DNA of 64,000 nt from Betaproteobacteria bacterium (GTDB lineage Bacteria; Pseudomonadota; Gammaproteobacteria; Burkholderiales; Burkholderiaceae_C): assembly GCA_016716535.1 (NCBI GenBank), contig JADJWD010000007.1, positions 62,001-126,000 of the forward strand, given 5' to 3'. Below, in pieces: positions 1-11,962 of the stretch; position 1 is the stretch's first letter; each line of letters begins with the position of its first letter. Below the pieces are notes generated by a model. It was given only the letters and a program-made list of their open reading frames with translations, searched no databases and was not told the DNA's origin. A program made the position numbers and the translations under genes.

Positions 1-1
1 C

Positions 2-337
2 GAGACGAAGAAGGAGAAGAGCCTCGTGCGCATCAGCGAGACGGGCGGCGTGCTCAGCGGCAAGGTCGAGAAGCTGCTCGACCCGGCGAAGCAGGACGCC
101 AGGTGCGACAAGTGCAGCGACGCGCGCAAGGACCAGCCGGTGCTCGGCATGACGATCATCGAAGGCGTGAAGAAGAACGCCGACGAGGCCTACTGGGACG
201 GCGGCAGCATCCTCGACCCGAACAACGGCAAGACCTACAAGGTGCGCCTGACGCCCAAGGACGACGGCAAGGTGCTCGAGGTGCGCGGCTTCATCGGCCC
301 GTTCTTCCGCAACCAGACGTGGGTGCGCGTCGAGTAG
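2..337 (+). CDS. DUF2147-family protein, C-terminal part
   Basis: Only the last 111 codons are in the window; the frame stays open to base 2, so the start lies upstream. The fragment begins ETKKEKSLVRI and carries a CDKC pair near residues 36-39 and a C-terminal FIGPFFRNQTWVRV. This matches the small exported DUF2147 proteins common in Burkholderiales, which form a lipocalin-like barrel and usually follow a signal peptide (not visible here). Their function is unknown. The next gene starts 31 bases downstream, so they may be co-transcribed, but the two products have no obvious functional link. Confidence 0.8.
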   Translation, partial: ETKKEKSLVRISETGGVLSGKVEKLLDPAKQDARCDKCSDARKDQPVLGMTIIEGVKKNADEAYWDGGSILDPNNGKTYKVRLTPKDDGKVLEVRGFIGPFFRNQTWVRVE

Positions 338-368
338 TTCGCCCGAGTGACCCCCCAGGAGTGATCCC

Positions 369-2762
369 GTGAATCGTTTTCCAGTCCGCAAGGTCGCCGT
401 GCTCGGCGCCGGAGTGATGGGCGCACAGATCGCCGCGCATCTCGTCAACTGCAAGGTGCCGGTCATCCTCTTCGACCTGCCCGCGAAGGAAGGCCCCAAG
501 AACGGCATCGTCACGAAGGCCGTCGAGAACCTGAAGAAACTGAAACCTTCGCCGCTCGGCGTGCCCGAGGACGCGGCGCTGATCGAGCAGGCGAACTACG
601 AAGAGCATCTCGCGAAGCTCGGCGAATGTGACCTCGTCATCGAGGCGATCGCCGAGCGCATGGACTGGAAGCTCGACCTGTACACGAAGATCGCGCCGGC
701 CGTGGCGCCGCACGCGATCGTCGCGAGCAACACGTCAGGCTTGTCGATCACCAAGCTCGCCGAGGTGCTGCCGGCGTCGATCAAGCCGCGCTTTTGTGGC
801 ATCCACTTCTTCAACCCGCCGCGCTACATGCTGCTGGTGGAACTGATCGCCACGCCGACGACCGACGCCGACGTGCTCGACCAGCTCGAGGCGTTTGTCA
901 CCAGCGCGCTCGGCAAGGGCGTCGTGCGCGCCAAGGACACGCCGAACTTCGTCGCCAACCGCGTCGGCATTGCCGGCATGCTGGCGACGATGACCGAGGC
1001 GACGAAGTTCGGCCTCAGCTACGACGTCGTCGACGACCTCACCGGCAAGAAGATGGGCCGCGCCTCGAGCGGCACCTTCCGCACCGCCGACGTCGTGGGC
1101 CTGGACACGATGGCGCACGTCATCAAGACGATGCAGGACAACCTGGGCGACGACCCGTTCTTCGCCGTCTACACGACGCCGCCGGTGCTGGGCGCGCTGA
1201 TCGACAAGGGCGCGCTCGGGCAGAAGGCGGGCGCCGGCTTCTACAAGAAGGTCGGCCGCGACATCCTGCGCCTCGATCCGATCAAGGGCGAGTACGTGCC
1301 CGGTGGCGGCAAGGCCGACCCGATCGTCGAGCGCATGCTGAAGAAGCCCGCGGCCGAGCGGCTGAAGCTGTTGCGCGAGAGCACGAACCCGCAGGCGCAG
1401 TTCCTGTGGTCGATCCTGCGCGACGGCTTCCACTACGCCGCCGTGCACCTCGAGACCATCGCCGACAACGCGCGCGACGTCGACTTCGCGATGCGCTGGG
1501 GCTTCGGCATGAAGCAAGGTCCCTTCGAGCTGTGGCAGGAGGCCGGCTGGGTGCAGGTGGCGCAGTGGATCAAGGACGACATCGACGCCGGCCGCGCGCT
1601 TTCGATGGCGCCGCTGCCCGCATGGGTGTTCGACGGCCCGGTGCCGCAAAAGGGCGTGCACACGCCCGAGGGCAGCTGGAGCCCGGCGAAGAAGGCCTAC
1701 GTGCCGCGCAGCACGCTGCCGGTCTACCAGCGTCAGCTCTTCCCCGAGGCGCTGGCCGGCACCGGCGCGCCCGACGCCGCGAAGGCCGGCACGGAGTTGT
1801 TCAAGAACGAAGAGATCCGCGTCTGGACGCTCGACGGCGAAGTCGTCATCGCGAGCATCACCGCCAAGCTGCACCTCATCAGCCCGGCGGTGACCGAGGG
1901 CCTGCTGAAGGCCGTCGAGATCGCCGAGCAGCGCTACGCCGGCCTCGTGATCTGGTCGCCCGACGATGTGTTCAGCGCCGGCGCCAACCTCGAAAGCCTG
2001 ATGCCGGTGTTCATGAAGAGCGGCGCCAAGGGCATCAAGCCCGAGGAGAAGAAGCTGCAGGACCTGATGCTGCGGCTGCGCTACGCGCAGGTGCCGGTGG
2101 TCGCGGCGATGCGCGGCCTGGCGCTCGGCGGGGGCTGCGAGCTCGCGGTGCACTGCGCCCGCCGTGTCGCGCACATGGAGAGTTATGTCGGCCTGGTCGA
2201 GGTCGGCGTCGGGCTGATCCCAGGCGGCGGCGGCCTCACCTATGTCGCGCGCCGCGCCGCCGAGATGGCCGCGGCCGGCAACGCCAACGCCGACCTGTTG
2301 AAGTTCGTCACCGACGGCTTCACCAACGCCGCGATGGCCAAGGTCGGCACGAGCGCGATCGAGTCGCGCAAGCTCGGCTACCTGCTGTGGAGCGACATCG
2401 TCGTGCCGCACAAGGACGAGTTGCTGTTCGTCGCGCTGACGCAGGCCAAGGCGATGGCCGCCAGCGGCTACCGCGCCCCGGCCAAGAGCGTCTTCCCGGT
2501 CGCCGGCCGCAGCGCGATCGCGACGATCAAGGCGCAGCTGGCCAACATGCGCGACGGCGGCTTCATCAGCGCGCACGACTTCCACATCAGCACGCTGATC
2601 GCCGAGGTCGTCTGCGGCGGCGACGTCGACGCCGGCTCGCTCGTCACCGAGGACTACCTGCTCGCGATGGAGCGTGACCGCTTCTGCGCGCTGCTCGAAC
2701 ACCCGAAGTCGCAGGAACGCATCATGGGCATGCTGCAGACCGGCAAGCCGGTGCGCAACTGA
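369..2762 (+). CDS. 3-hydroxyacyl-CoA dehydrogenase / enoyl-CoA hydratase, FadN-type bifunctional enzyme
   Basis: It catalyses the hydration and NAD-dependent oxidation steps of fatty acid beta-oxidation in the cytoplasm. The N-terminal half is the dehydrogenase, with nucleotide-binding GAGVMG at residues 13-18 and the catalytic histidine in GIHFFNPP (H146). The C-terminal half is a crotonase domain that keeps both catalytic glutamates, E591 in GGGCEL and E611 in LVEVGVG. The domain order (dehydrogenase first) is the reverse of E. coli FadB and matches Bacillus FadN-type proteins; 797 residues fits that family. The start is GTG, preceded by AGGAG at 357-361. A thiolase gene follows after 28 bases, forming a beta-oxidation operon. 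Confidence 0.93.
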   Translation: MNRFPVRKVAVLGAGVMGAQIAAHLVNCKVPVILFDLPAKEGPKNGIVTKAVENLKKLKPSPLGVPEDAALIEQANYEEHLAKLGECDLVIEAIAERMDWKLDLYTKIAPAVAPHAIVASNTSGLSITKLAEVLPASIKPRFCGIHFFNPPRYMLLVELIATPTTDADVLDQLEAFVTSALGKGVVRAKDTPNFVANRVGIAGMLATMTEATKFGLSYDVVDDLTGKKMGRASSGTFRTADVVGLDTMAHVIKTMQDNLGDDPFFAVYTTPPVLGALIDKGALGQKAGAGFYKKVGRDILRLDPIKGEYVPGGGKADPIVERMLKKPAAERLKLLRESTNPQAQFLWSILRDGFHYAAVHLETIADNARDVDFAMRWGFGMKQGPFELWQEAGWVQVAQWIKDDIDAGRALSMAPLPAWVFDGPVPQKGVHTPEGSWSPAKKAYVPRSTLPVYQRQLFPEALAGTGAPDAAKAGTELFKNEEIRVWTLDGEVVIASITAKLHLISPAVTEGLLKAVEIAEQRYAGLVIWSPDDVFSAGANLESLMPVFMKSGAKGIKPEEKKLQDLMLRLRYAQVPVVAAMRGLALGGGCELAVHCARRVAHMESYVGLVEVGVGLIPGGGGLTYVARRAAEMAAAGNANADLLKFVTDGFTNAAMAKVGTSAIESRKLGYLLWSDIVVPHKDELLFVALTQAKAMAASGYRAPAKSVFPVAGRSAIATIKAQLANMRDGGFISAHDFHISTLIAEVVCGGDVDAGSLVTEDYLLAMERDRFCALLEHPKSQERIMGMLQTGKPVRN

Positions 2763-2790
2763 AACGCGGCCTGAGTGGAGAGACGAAGAC

Positions 2791-3993
<1,203 letters not shown>

Positions 3994-4044
3994 CGCGCGC
4001 CCCGCTCAAACAGCCGCGACGAGAAGCACCAGGAGACGAACGAC

Positions 4045-4827
4045 ATGACCATCAAGACCGGCGTGCTGAACGGCGTCGCGACGATCGAGATCGCGCGGCC
4101 CGAGAAGAAGAACGCGCTGACGCAGGCGATGTACACGGCGATGGCCGACGCGCTCGATGCGGCGAGCGCCGACAACGCGGTGCGCGCCGTGCTCTTCACC
4201 GGGCAGCCGGGCATCTTCACCTCGGGCAACGACCTCGAGGACTTCATGGCGCGGGGTCGTGAAGGCGGCGAGAGCGGCAGCGCCGTCGAAGGCACGCCGG
4301 TCGGCCGCTTCCTGATGACGCTGGCGCGGTTCGACAAGCCCGTCGTCGTCGCCGTCACCGGCGCGGCGATCGGCGTGGGCACGACGATGCTGCTGCACAG
4401 CGACCTCGTCTACGTCTCCGACGAGGCGCGGCTGGTGATGCCGTTCGTCAGCCTCGGGCTCGTGCCCGAGTTCGCTTCGAGCCTGCTGATCCCGCAATTG
4501 ATGGGCGGGCGGCGCGCGGCCGAGAAGCTGTTGCTCGGCGAGCCGATCACGCCCGAGCAGGCGGTGGAGTTCGGCATCGCCAACGCGGTGATCCCGGCCG
4601 GCGAGGTGGCGAACCACGCGCGCCGCATGGCCGAGCGTTTCAACGCGATGCCGCCGGCCGCCGTGCGCGAGGCCAAGCGGCTGATGCGCGCGCCGCAGCG
4701 CGAGCTGGTCGAGGAGACGATCCGCACCGAAGGCCGCATCTTCGGCGAGCGCCTGAAGAGCCCCGAGGCGATGGAGGCGTTCATGGCCTTCTTCCAGAAG
4801 CGCAAGCCGGACTTCTCGAAGTTCTGA
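4045..4827 (+). CDS. crotonase-family protein, probable delta3,delta2-enoyl-CoA isomerase
   Basis: A 260-residue crotonase fold. The residues expected for a hydratase are missing: the first catalytic glutamate position reads IGVGTTMLL instead of GGGCEL. The segment MPFVSLGLVPEFASSLLIPQLMG-like (around residues 131-153) has the proline-glutamate followed by serines that serves as the catalytic site of ECI2/PECI-type isomerases. I therefore infer that it isomerises 3-enoyl-CoA to 2-enoyl-CoA so that unsaturated fatty acids can enter beta-oxidation. It lies 51 bases after the thiolase in the same operon, with an AGGAG-type ribosome site before the ATG. A general enoyl-CoA hydratase label is the alternative. 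Confidence 0.85.
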   Translation: MTIKTGVLNGVATIEIARPEKKNALTQAMYTAMADALDAASADNAVRAVLFTGQPGIFTSGNDLEDFMARGREGGESGSAVEGTPVGRFLMTLARFDKPVVVAVTGAAIGVGTTMLLHSDLVYVSDEARLVMPFVSLGLVPEFASSLLIPQLMGGRRAAEKLLLGEPITPEQAVEFGIANAVIPAGEVANHARRMAERFNAMPPAAVREAKRLMRAPQRELVEETIRTEGRIFGERLKSPEAMEAFMAFFQKRKPDFSKF

Positions 4828-4849
4828 ACTCAACCACTACGCGCACGCC

Positions 4850-5602
4850 ATGTCGCTGACGGCCAAGGTCCTGCTGAGTCCGGTGCTGGTGGCGCAGGCG
4901 CTGCGAACGCGCGCGCGCGTGCCGCGCCTGCCTGAAGCCGAGGGTGATCGCACTGGCATCGCCGGCGCCGAGCACGCCGCGCCGAACGCCACACCGCTGA
5001 CGCTGCTCATCGCCGGCGACTCGTCGGCCGCCGGTGTCGGCGTCACGCATCAGCGCGACGCGCTCGCGCAGCCGCTCGCCATGCAGCTTGCCGCCGCGGT
5101 GCGCCGCACGGTGCACTGGCGGCTCGTCGCGCAATCGGGCGTGACGACGGCCGGCACGCACCGGCTGCTGATCGAACACGCCGAGCCCGTGCACGCCGAG
5201 TTCGCCGTCATCGTCACCGGCGTCAACGATGTCGTCGAGCAGGTGCCTTCGCACCGCGCCGTCGCGGCGCGCGAGGCGCTGGCCAACTGGCTGCGCAACG
5301 GCTGCGGCGTGCGCCACGTCGCCTTCGCGCCGCTGCCGCCGGTGCACCACTTTCCCGGCCTGCCGCAGCCGCTGCGCTGGGTGGCCGGTGCCGACGCGCG
5401 CCGGCACGACCGTGCGCTGGCCGAATGGGCCGCGACGCGCGGCGACGTGACGCACGTGCCGCTGCCGCTGCCGTTCCATGACGACGCGATGGCCAGCGAC
5501 GGCTTCCACCCTGGCGCGAGCGGCTACCGCCTGATCGCGCAAGAGATTGCGCTGCATCTCGCTGCGCTGATGGACGCACCCCGACGAGGAGCCCGCCGAT
5601 GA
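4850..5602 (+). CDS. SGNH/GDSL-family hydrolase
   Basis: A 250-residue esterase or lipase of the SGNH superfamily. Block I is AGDSSAAG with the nucleophile S58, block III is TGVNDVV with N126, and block V is DGFHPGASGY with D217 and H220, giving a full catalytic set. The N-terminus (MSLTAKVLLSPVLVAQAL) is hydrophobic but not a clean cleavable signal, so the protein may be membrane-associated. It sits between beta-oxidation genes and overlaps the next start by 4 bases (ATGA), so release of acyl chains from esters is a reasonable but unproven role. Confidence 0.85.
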   Translation: MSLTAKVLLSPVLVAQALRTRARVPRLPEAEGDRTGIAGAEHAAPNATPLTLLIAGDSSAAGVGVTHQRDALAQPLAMQLAAAVRRTVHWRLVAQSGVTTAGTHRLLIEHAEPVHAEFAVIVTGVNDVVEQVPSHRAVAAREALANWLRNGCGVRHVAFAPLPPVHHFPGLPQPLRWVAGADARRHDRALAEWAATRGDVTHVPLPLPFHDDAMASDGFHPGASGYRLIAQEIALHLAALMDAPRRGARR

Positions 5603-6450
5603 ACACCGCCACCGCCCCGCGCTCGCTGCAAGGCAAGACGCTCTTCGTCACCGGCGCCAGCCGCGGCATCGGCCTCGCGATCGCCAAGCGCGCCGCGGCC
5701 GACGGCGCGAACATCGTGCTCGTCGCGAAGACGACCGACCCGAACCCGAAGCTGCCGGGCACGCTCTTCAGCGCCGCCGAGGAGATCGTCGCCGCCGGCG
5801 GGCAGGCGCTGCCGGTGCCCACCGACATCCGCGACGAGAACGCGGTGGCCGCCGCGGTCGCGGCCGGCGTTGCGCGCTTCGGCGGCATCGACATCCTCGT
5901 GAACAACGCCAGCGCCATCAGCCTGACGCCGACCCCGGCCACGCCGATGAAGCGCTTCGACCTGATGTTCGGCGTCAACGTGCGCGGCACGTTCTGCTGC
6001 ACGCAGGCCTGCCTGCCGGAGTTGATCAAGAGCGCGAAGGCCGGCCGCAACCCGCACGTGCTGAACATGAGCCCGCCGCTGTCGATGAAGGAGCACTGGT
6101 TCAAGGGCCACGTCGCCTACACGATGGCCAAGTACGGCATGAGCGAGTGCACGCTCGGCCACGCCGCCGAGTTCCGCCCGCACGGCATCGCCGTCAACAG
6201 CCTGTGGCCGCGCACCGCCATCGCCACCGCGGCGCTGCAAATGATCCCCGGCGTCGACCTGGCGCTGTGCCGAAAGCCCGAGATCCTGTCCGACGCCGCC
6301 TGGTGGATCCTCACCAGCGACGCGAAGACGACAAGCGGCCGCTTCTTCATCGACGACACGCTGCTCGCCGAGCACGGCGTCACCGACTTCGACCGTTATG
6401 CGATGACGCCGGGCAACAAGAACTTCATGCCGGATTTCTTCGTCGACTGA
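5599..6450 (+). CDS. short-chain dehydrogenase/reductase, HSDL2-like
   Basis: A 283-residue classical SDR with the cofactor motif TGASRGIG at residues 18-25, the NNAS motif near 103-106 and the catalytic YTMAK pair (Y and K four residues apart). The long stretch NMSPPLSMKEHWFKGHVAY before the tyrosine and the PRTAIATAA segment after it are typical of the HSDL2-like branch linked to lipid metabolism. It is probably an NAD(P)-dependent oxidoreductase acting on an acyl or hydroxy intermediate; the substrate cannot be read from sequence. It is the last gene of the operon, and an inverted repeat follows its stop. Confidence 0.88.
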   Translation: MNTATAPRSLQGKTLFVTGASRGIGLAIAKRAAADGANIVLVAKTTDPNPKLPGTLFSAAEEIVAAGGQALPVPTDIRDENAVAAAVAAGVARFGGIDILVNNASAISLTPTPATPMKRFDLMFGVNVRGTFCCTQACLPELIKSAKAGRNPHVLNMSPPLSMKEHWFKGHVAYTMAKYGMSECTLGHAAEFRPHGIAVNSLWPRTAIATAALQMIPGVDLALCRKPEILSDAAWWILTSDAKTTSGRFFIDDTLLAEHGVTDFDRYAMTPGNKNFMPDFFVD

Positions 6451-6477
6451 ACCGTCGCCGTTCGGCCGAAGCATCGA

Positions 6478-6508
6478 AGGCGTTCGCCGTTCAGCCGGGC
6501 GAACGCCT
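6478..6508. terminator. inverted repeat between convergent genes, candidate bidirectional terminator
   Basis: Arms 6478-6488 (AGGCGTTCGCC) and 6498-6508 (GGCGAACGCCT) are perfect 11-base complements around a 9-base loop. The hairpin lies in the 77-base gap between the SDR gene and exonuclease I, which end facing each other. No U-run follows in either direction, so an intrinsic terminator is likely but not classical. The left flank at 6458-6481 resembles the interspersed repeat found at 29074 and 39339. Confidence 0.55.
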
Positions 6509-6527
6509 CCCGCGAGCGTACCGCCGC

Positions 6528-7985
6528 TCACCGCTGCGGCGCGATCGCCTCGGCGTAGTCCGCCAGCGCCTCCAGCAGCCCCTCGGCGCGACCATCGCCG
6601 CGTTCGACGGCGGCTTCGGCCAGCGTATCGACGCGCTCCTGGTACGCCGCCAGCGTGAGCCCGCCGCCCACGCCCTCGTGCAGCCGCGCCTGACGCAGCG
6701 CCAGCCAGCGCGCCGCGTCGGCCTCGTCGAGCGTGTCGGTGAAGTTGCGCGCGCGGTAGCGAAAGAGCAGTTCCTCGAGCCGCGGGTCGTGGAAGGCGAC
6801 GCGGCCTTCGGCCACTTGCTTGGCCAGCGCCGGCGGCGTCAACTGCCGCAGGCGGTTCAAGAGCCGCCGGTCATCGTTGCCGACGAAGCCGCCGTAAAGG
6901 TCCTCGTCAACGTCGGGCGGGCTCGCGAGCGGCTCGCGCTTGAACAGCTGCTGCCACAACTCGCGCAGGTCGGGCAGACCAGCGGCGCGCTCGGCGTGGC
7001 GCAGCGCCTGCGCGAGGTCGAGGCCGAAGCGCTGTTCGGTGGCGCCGAGCCGCGTGACGTTGCCGATGACGACCGGCGACTTGTTGACGTGGATCGTCTT
7101 GATCGGTAGCCGGGTTTCGCCTTCGGGCAGCGCATCGGCGGACGTGAACAGGCGCAGTCGCGCCGTCTCGGCGTCGAGCCCCTCGAGCTGCGCCGGGTCG
7201 TGCGCGAGGTCCCAGACGATCAACTCGTTCTTGTTCACCGGGTGCGCGCCGAGCGGCCACACGACGGCCAGGCAGCCGCGCTCCACCGCATAGCGGCCCG
7301 AGAGGTGCAGGAACGGCCGGCCGACGCCGATCTCTTCCCACACCGCCTCCTTGCGCCTGAGCTTCAGGCAGAAGTCCCACAGGCGCCGCTGCTTGTCGCG
7401 CACGAGCCGCGCCAGCGCGAGCGTGGCGCGCACGTCGGACAGCGCGTCGTGCGCCGCGGCGTGCATCAGGCTGTTGGCCTGCGTCAGCCGCTCGAGCTTG
7501 AAGCTGGGCTTGCCGTCTTCGCCCCGCGGCCACTCGATGCCCTCGGGGCGCAGCGCCCAGCAGGTGCGCACGGTGTCCAGCAGGTCCCAGCGGCCGCAGC
7601 CGTTGCTCCACTCGCGCGCGTAGGGGTCGATCAGGTTGCGCCAGAAGAGGTGGCGCGTCACTTCGTCGTCGAAGCGGATGCTGTTGTAGCCGACGCCGAC
7701 CGTGCCCTCGTGGGCCAGCTCGGCCTCGATGCGGCGCGCGAACTCGTACTCGGGCACGCCGCGCTCGAGCGCCTGCTGCGGCGTGATGCCGGTGATCAGC
7801 ACGCTCTCTGGGTCGGGCAGCGAGTCGGGCGCGGGCCGGCAGTACAGCATCAGCGGCTCGCCGGTCTCGTTCAGCTCGGCGTCGGTGCGCAGGCCGGCGA
7901 ACTGCGCGGGGCGGTCGCGCCGCGGCACGCGGCCGAAGGTTTCGTAGTCGTGCCAGTAGAAGGTCAACGGGGCGGGGCCGGGCAT
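6528..7985 (-). CDS. sbcB: exodeoxyribonuclease I
   Basis: A 485-residue 3'-to-5' single-strand DNA exonuclease used in mismatch repair and recombination. The DEDDh active site is visible: D13 and E15 in HDYETFG, VGYNSIRFDDE near residues 97-107, and the HDALSDVRATLALA segment carrying the later histidine and aspartate. The C-terminal part has the ExoI-specific LYGGFVGNDDRRLLNRLR region. Length matches E. coli ExoI (475). It starts at ATG (MPGPAPLTFYWHDYETFG), 84 bases downstream of the permease gene on the same strand. Confidence 0.95.
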   Translation of the reverse strand: MPGPAPLTFYWHDYETFGRVPRRDRPAQFAGLRTDAELNETGEPLMLYCRPAPDSLPDPESVLITGITPQQALERGVPEYEFARRIEAELAHEGTVGVGYNSIRFDDEVTRHLFWRNLIDPYAREWSNGCGRWDLLDTVRTCWALRPEGIEWPRGEDGKPSFKLERLTQANSLMHAAAHDALSDVRATLALARLVRDKQRRLWDFCLKLRRKEAVWEEIGVGRPFLHLSGRYAVERGCLAVVWPLGAHPVNKNELIVWDLAHDPAQLEGLDAETARLRLFTSADALPEGETRLPIKTIHVNKSPVVIGNVTRLGATEQRFGLDLAQALRHAERAAGLPDLRELWQQLFKREPLASPPDVDEDLYGGFVGNDDRRLLNRLRQLTPPALAKQVAEGRVAFHDPRLEELLFRYRARNFTDTLDEADAARWLALRQARLHEGVGGGLTLAAYQERVDTLAEAAVERGDGRAEGLLEALADYAEAIAPQR

Positions 7986-8069
7986 GGGGCGGCACGATAG
8001 CAGCGGCGGCGTGCGGGCCTGCTCACGGCCGCTTCGGCGCAGCGCGCGGCGACGCGATCAGCGCCGTGA

Positions 8070-8957
8070 TCAGCGCCGAAGGAGCACCAGCGCCGCCGCC
8101 GCGAGCACGAGCGCGAAGCCGGCCCAGTCGACGCCGCTCGGCCGGTCGCCGACGAGCGCCATCGCGCCGGCCACGCCGACCACCGGCACGGCCAGCGCGG
8201 TCAGCGACGAGACGGTCGCGCTGGCGCTGTCGAGCAGCCGGTACCACAGCACGTAGGCAAACGCGGTCGCGACGACGATGTGATAACCGAGCGCGAGCGC
8301 GACGCCGCGCGACAGCTCGCGCGGCCACGTTTCGCCGGCCAGTGCCGACGCGATGGCGCCGCAGACACCACCGAGTGCCAGCTGCCACGCGGTGGCCACG
8401 ACGCGGTCGGGCACCGGCGCGACCTTCTTCGTGACGATCGTGCCCAGCGCCCACGCCAGCGCCGCGGCCAGCGCAAAGAGCGGGCCGCGCAGCGAGGTGC
8501 CCGCCATGCCCGCCGATCCTTGCGAAGCGCTCAGCGCCGGCCAGGCCAGCAGCGCGATGCCGAGCGCGCCGAGCGCCACCGCCACGGCGCCGCGGCGACC
8601 CGGCCGCTCGCCGAGCAACGCCCAGGCGAGCAGCGCCGACATCGTCGGCATCGTGTAGGTCAGCACCGCGGCGCGCGAGGTGCTGGTGTTGAGCTGCGCG
8701 AACGCGGTGCAGAAATTGAACGCGACGATCGTGAGAGCGCCGGCAGCGACGATGCCGAGGCGGCTGCCCGGCGGCGGCACGAGGCGCCGGCCCTGCCAGG
8801 CCGCGAAGAAGAGCAGCAGCACCGCCGCGGTGCCCAGACCCATCGTGCGCAACGCGAACGGCGGCACTTCGCCGAGCACGATCTTGATCGCCGGCCAGTT
8901 GAGGCCCCAGCTGAATGCGAGCATCAGGGCCATCGGCGCGAGCGAAGTCGTTCGCAC
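8070..8957 (-). CDS. EamA/DMT-superfamily permease
   Basis: About 295 residues with ten hydrophobic segments arranged as two EamA repeats; the typical SWGLNWPAIKI opening and the FNFCTAFAQLNTSTSRAAVLTYTMP region mark the first repeat. It is an inner-membrane drug/metabolite exporter with unknown substrate. The start is uncertain: I chose GTG at 8957, just after the stop of the transglycosylase gene; ATG at 8933 (MALMLAFSWG) is the alternative. The frame stays open much further upstream, but only as the antisense of the transglycosylase gene. Confidence 0.85.
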   Translation of the reverse strand: MRTTSLAPMALMLAFSWGLNWPAIKIVLGEVPPFALRTMGLGTAAVLLLFFAAWQGRRLVPPPGSRLGIVAAGALTIVAFNFCTAFAQLNTSTSRAAVLTYTMPTMSALLAWALLGERPGRRGAVAVALGALGIALLAWPALSASQGSAGMAGTSLRGPLFALAAALAWALGTIVTKKVAPVPDRVVATAWQLALGGVCGAIASALAGETWPRELSRGVALALGYHIVVATAFAYVLWYRLLDSASATVSSLTALAVPVVGVAGAMALVGDRPSGVDWAGFALVLAAAALVLLRR

Positions 8958-8980
8958 GGATGCCGGCGCGGCCCCGGCAC

Positions 8981-10071
8981 TCAGCGGCGCACTCCGGTGG
9001 CCGCCGCGGCGAACTCGCGCATCGCCGCCAGCCGCTGCGAAGGCGGCGTCGCGGCGGCGTCGTAGCCGTGCACCCGCTTGCCGCCCAGCGACACGAGGAT
9101 CTTCAGCACGTAGTTGCGTGTCTCGGCGAACGGCGGCACGCCGAGATAACGCTCGACGGCGCCCTCGCCGGCGTTGTAGGCCGCGAGCGCCAGCGACACG
9201 TCGCCCTCGAAGTAGGCGAGCAGCCAGCGCAGGTAGGCCATGCCGCCGCGGATGTTCTGCGCCGGGTCGAGGATGTTGCGCACGCCGAAGCGGCGCGCCG
9301 TGTCGGGGATCAGCTGCATCAGCCCCTGCGCGTTCTTCGGCGACACGGCGAGCGGGTCGAAGTTGCTCTCGGCGGCCATCACCGCCAGCACCAGCGCCGG
9401 CTCGAGCCGGTACTCCGGCGCGACCATCTGCACGTAGCTCGAAATCGCGATCGGCGTGCGCTCGAGCAGCACGCGGGGGATGGGCGGTAACTGCGCGGTC
9501 TGGGCGCCGGCGGCGGGCGGCGCGGGCGGCAATGTCTGCGCCGGCGCGGTCTCGGCCAGCTGAGCCAGCGCATCGGCCTCCGGCGGCCGCAGGCACGGCG
9601 GCGGCGGCCCGACCGGCGTGCCCAGGCGCGTGGCCATGTTGCGCGCCTGCGGATGGCCCTGCTCGGCCGCGGCGGTGAAGAGGTGCGCCGCGGTCGCGTC
9701 GTTGCGCTCGATGCCGCGCGCGTTGGTCAGCATCCACGCCAGGCTGTACTGCGCCTCGGCGTCGCCGTAGCGCGCGGCGCGGCAGTACAGCTCGGCGGCG
9801 CGCACCGCGTCGCGCGGTGCGCCGCCGTCGCCGTACTCATACGTGCGAGCCTCGTCGCGCCAGCGTTGCACTTGCGCCGGCACGACCTCGCCGCGCTCGG
9901 GCGGCGGCGTCGCCGGCCGCGGCAGGTTCTGCAGCGCCAGTGCCGCGGCGACGGCCGGATTGACGACGGCGCCCGGCGTGTCGGGGCCGGGGCTGACGAA
10001 CTGGGCATGCGCCGCGCCGGCGGTTGCCCACGTGGCCACCAACGCGGCGGCGCGCGCCGCGCGCATTGCCG

Positions 10072-10075
<4 letters not shown>
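8981..10075 (-). CDS. lytic transglycosylase with Sel1-like repeats and SLT domain
   Basis: An exported 364-residue murein lytic transglycosylase. A signal peptide ends at AHA-Q (residue 24). Residues 80-150 hold two Sel1-like tetratricopeptide repeats (AAELYCRAARYGDAEAQYSLAWML and the copy after it). A proline-rich linker follows, then an SLT catalytic domain from about 210 with the catalytic glutamate E236 in AAESNFDPLAVSPKNAQGLMQL. It should cleave periplasmic peptidoglycan to anhydromuropeptides. Its ATG overlaps the stop of the KAS III-like gene by 4 bases (ATGA), so the two are probably translated together. Confidence 0.9.
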
Positions 10076-11214
<1,139 letters not shown>

Positions 11215-11257
11215 GGCGGGATTTTCGCGCTGCGAGCGAAGGCCGGTCAGCGCCGGG

Positions 11258-11962
11258 TCAAGGGCCGGTCTTCTTTCCGCGTGAGGCCGAAGCCGGCGCG
11301 GCGCCGCCGGACTGCAGCGCCTCGCCCATGCCAAGCAGCACGCCGCTGACCATCGCCGTGTAGCTCTCGGCCAGCGCCTGCGCGGCGCGCATCGACGCGG
11401 CGCGCGTGCTCTTGAGCGCCCCTTGCATCTGCTCGGCCATGCCGGCCACCTGCTCGGCCGCGGCGGCGGCCTGCGCGCCGCTCATCGTGCCGCCGGCCTG
11501 CATCTTCTCGAGCACCTGGCCCCAGGCGCCGGCCAGCGGCGCGCCGGCCGACTCCGAGGCCTTCTTCAGCGCCGCGAACATCGTGTCTTCCATCCGGTCG
11601 AGGTCGGCCATCGCCTTCTTCAGGTGCTTCTCGCGCAGGTCGGCGCCCTGGCTGGTGAGTGTCGCGAGCGCGGTGCGGTTCGCCTCCACGGCCTTGAGCA
11701 ACGCCTGGTCCATGCCGGCCACGGCCTTGTCGAGCAGCGTTTCGGCGTCGACGCCGGCCGTCGTGTTGCGCGCCGCGCCGGCGCTGGCCGCCTCGGCCAC
11801 GCCCTTCAGCGCCGCCTTGATGTTCTTCAGCGTCAGCTCGCGGCCTTGCAGCGCCGCGAGCGTCGCGTCGCCGACCGCCTTCTTCAACTGCTCGCCCTGG
11901 CGGGCACTGGCGTTCTCGAACATCGAGATCAGCGCATCGGCATCGATCAGCGGCTTGGCCAT
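11258..11962 (-). CDS. phasin-like helical protein (possibly DUF6781)
   Basis: A 234-residue, almost entirely helical, alanine-rich protein without cysteine or signal peptide; the tail SRGKKTGP is basic. Heptad-like stretches such as LREKHLKKAMADLDRMEDTMFAALKKA suggest coiled-coil association. The composition resembles phasins and the Burkholderiales family I recall as DUF6781, but I cannot confirm the family. Binding to polyhydroxyalkanoate granules or another surface is possible. It starts at ATG with an AGGAGAA ribosome site on the minus strand and is the first gene of the leftward cluster. Confidence 0.65.
   Translation of the reverse strand: MAKPLIDADALISMFENASARQGEQLKKAVGDATLAALQGRELTLKNIKAALKGVAEAASAGAARNTTAGVDAETLLDKAVAGMDQALLKAVEANRTALATLTSQGADLREKHLKKAMADLDRMEDTMFAALKKASESAGAPLAGAWGQVLEKMQAGGTMSGAQAAAAAEQVAGMAEQMQGALKSTRAASMRAAQALAESYTAMVSGVLLGMGEALQSGGAAPASASRGKKTGP

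Noticed and set aside
8958..9737. N-terminal extension of the EamA permease
   Set aside because: It is antisense to the lytic transglycosylase, whose SLT active site and signal peptide are clear.
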